Positions 63,153 to 64,000 of a DNA stretch of 64,000 nucleotides are shown here, in pieces; positions within the stretch are counted from its first letter, which is position 1; the number at the start of each line of letters is the position of its first letter. The stretch comes from Latescibacteria bacterium UBA6620 (GTDB lineage Bacteria > Latescibacterota > UBA2968), in NCBI GenBank assembly GCA_002433075.1, contig DJHM01000033.1:62001-126000 (forward strand), given 5' to 3'. Made by a program: the position numbers and the translations under genes. The notes beneath the pieces are model-generated. The model ran no database searches. It was given only the letters and a program-made list of their open reading frames with translations, and had not been told where the DNA came from.

Positions 63153-64000
63153 GCTGACGTCCTCTCAGACGGATCGGAATCTCCGGGGTCGAAAAGGGCT
63201 TCGATGTGGATGGCCTGTAGCAGCGCCGCCGCCTCCGCCTGCACTCTCAACGAGCGACGTCGCGGCAACAGCGTCGTTTCTCCTACAATGGGAGGCGAAA
63301 CGTGAACCTCCACCTTGCCCGGACTCAGCTGCTTGTTTCCCATCGGGCAACGGGGCCAGAGGGCATAGATGCCACGATAGGCAAGCGGCACGATAACCGA
63401 ATCGGGGGGAATCAGGGCAAACATCCCGTGCTGCAACGGAAGGCTCTGCAGGTCGAATGCTGATGTCGTCCCCATCGCGTAGATCACACCCGGCCGCTTC
63501 TCCATCGCCGATGTCATCTCCCTTGTCGTGTGTCGCCCCGGGCCGGATCGGTCGAGCATCACGTATCCGTCGACCTCCCGCTGGTAACGGTCGAACTTCT
63601 CGGTCGACATTCCGAACATATTGACGTTCCTGCCCGCAACCCGCATCCCGGGAATCAATCCCGTCTTCGACAGAATCGAGCAGGGCCGGGAAGCCTTCCA
63701 ACCCATCGCCTCCAGCAATGCGGGATGCTGCATCACGTGGTAGAACACGAGGTGGTCGAGCAGGTTTCGATGGGTGGGCGAAAACAGGATCGGTACCCCT
63801 CCCGGTCCCAAGTCGAGGTGACGTGCGATGCGTCCAAACGATGGGTCGACCGTCACGTCCACTTCGATCCCGAGAAGGCCGAGAGCGTCGTTCGCGTAGT
63901 CAAGCCAGCGAGCCCACGCCTCTTCGTGTCGCTCCTCCTCACCCAGGTCGGTCCGGGAGGCAAGACCCTTCTTTTCGCGCCCGTAGCGCAAGGACCGCCA
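63149..64000 (-). CDS. LPLAT-type acyltransferase (DHAPAT-like), 5' end outside window
   Basis: The frame stays open to the window edge, so the N-terminus is missing; 283 residues are visible. The acyltransferase HX4D motif is in LFSPTHRNLLDHLVF. The usual motif III FPEGTRS appears as YAMGTTSAF, so its Glu and Arg are not conserved. The chain ends near the AGPS start with a four-base overlap. Position suggests it supplies 1-acyl-DHAP to the AGPS-like enzyme, as GNPAT does in eukaryotes; a lysophosphatidate acyltransferase is the alternative. Confidence 0.72.
   Translation of the reverse strand, partial: WRSLRYGREKKGLASRTDLGEEERHEEAWARWLDYANDALGLLGIEVDVTVDPSFGRIARHLDLGPGGVPILFSPTHRNLLDHLVFYHVMQHPALLEAMGWKASRPCSILSKTGLIPGMRVAGRNVNMFGMSTEKFDRYQREVDGYVMLDRSGPGRHTTREMTSAMEKRPGVIYAMGTTSAFDLQSLPLQHGMFALIPPDSVIVPLAYRGIYALWPRCPMGNKQLSPGKVEVHVSPPIVGETTLLPRRRSLRVQAEAAALLQAIHIEALFDPGDSDPSERTSA

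Overview
The window is 64 kb of GC-rich, densely packed bacterial DNA with no rRNA, tRNA, CRISPR array, transposase or phage gene that I can see. Several features point to the FCB (Fibrobacteres-Chlorobi-Bacteroidetes) superphylum, possibly Latescibacterota-like: a PorV-like outer-membrane protein beside a cargo with a type IX-style C-terminal domain, a dockerin-like EF-hand pair on a secreted protease, three phytanoyl-CoA-dioxygenase (PhyH) domains, and a eukaryote-style AGPS. The placement is inference from gene content only.

Layout. (1) 1-16 kb is an accessory catabolic region with mixed strands and loose spacing. It holds a cysteine hydrolase, an EctD-like dioxygenase, a broken tandem GNAT, a solute-binding-like protein, a beta-propeller glycosidase-like protein, a metal-binding/thioredoxin fusion, an M19 dipeptidase homologue, an HpaI-type aldolase, a second PhyH protein, an alginate-lyase/PhyH fusion, a sulfatase and a DUF4188 protein. 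(2) 16.3-21.9 kb is a pyruvate dehydrogenase operon (aceE-aceF-lpd) behind a good sigma70-type promoter. (3) 22.1-24.1 kb is a glycogen-debranching-enzyme gene broken by three frameshifts. (4) 24.1-42.6 kb is a single-strand aromatic-amino-acid supercluster. In transcription order it runs trpE-G-D-C-F, tyrS, a degenerate serine hydrolase, trpB-A, chorismate mutase, DAHP synthase, tyrA, an aroA homologue, a small membrane ORF, aroE, menG/ubiE, argS, aroK, aroB. Upstream lies a small aromatic-rich ORF with its own promoter and terminator. (5) 43-49 kb carries ctpA with an ABC permease and ATPase, a RmlD-like reductase with a thioredoxin-fold lipoprotein, and a Trm112-like protein. (6) 49.5-59.6 kb is a + strand run of exported proteins: PorV-like, an M6-like protein with a type IX-style C-terminus, a TolB/gluzincin/barrel protein, two paralogous small proteins and a dockerin-bearing metalloprotease. 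(7) 59.6-64 kb (- strand) resembles an ether-lipid pathway: acyltransferase, AGPS, SDR reductase and lipid kinase.

One theme recurs. Several proteins keep their family fold but lack family catalytic residues: the AroA homologue, the beta-lactamase-like protein inside the trp cluster, the M6-like protein and the M19-like protein. Separately, four genes need frameshifts to be read (tandem GNAT, a predicted outer-membrane protein, DUF1330, debranching enzyme). Indel errors in the assembly and true pseudogenes cannot be told apart here.
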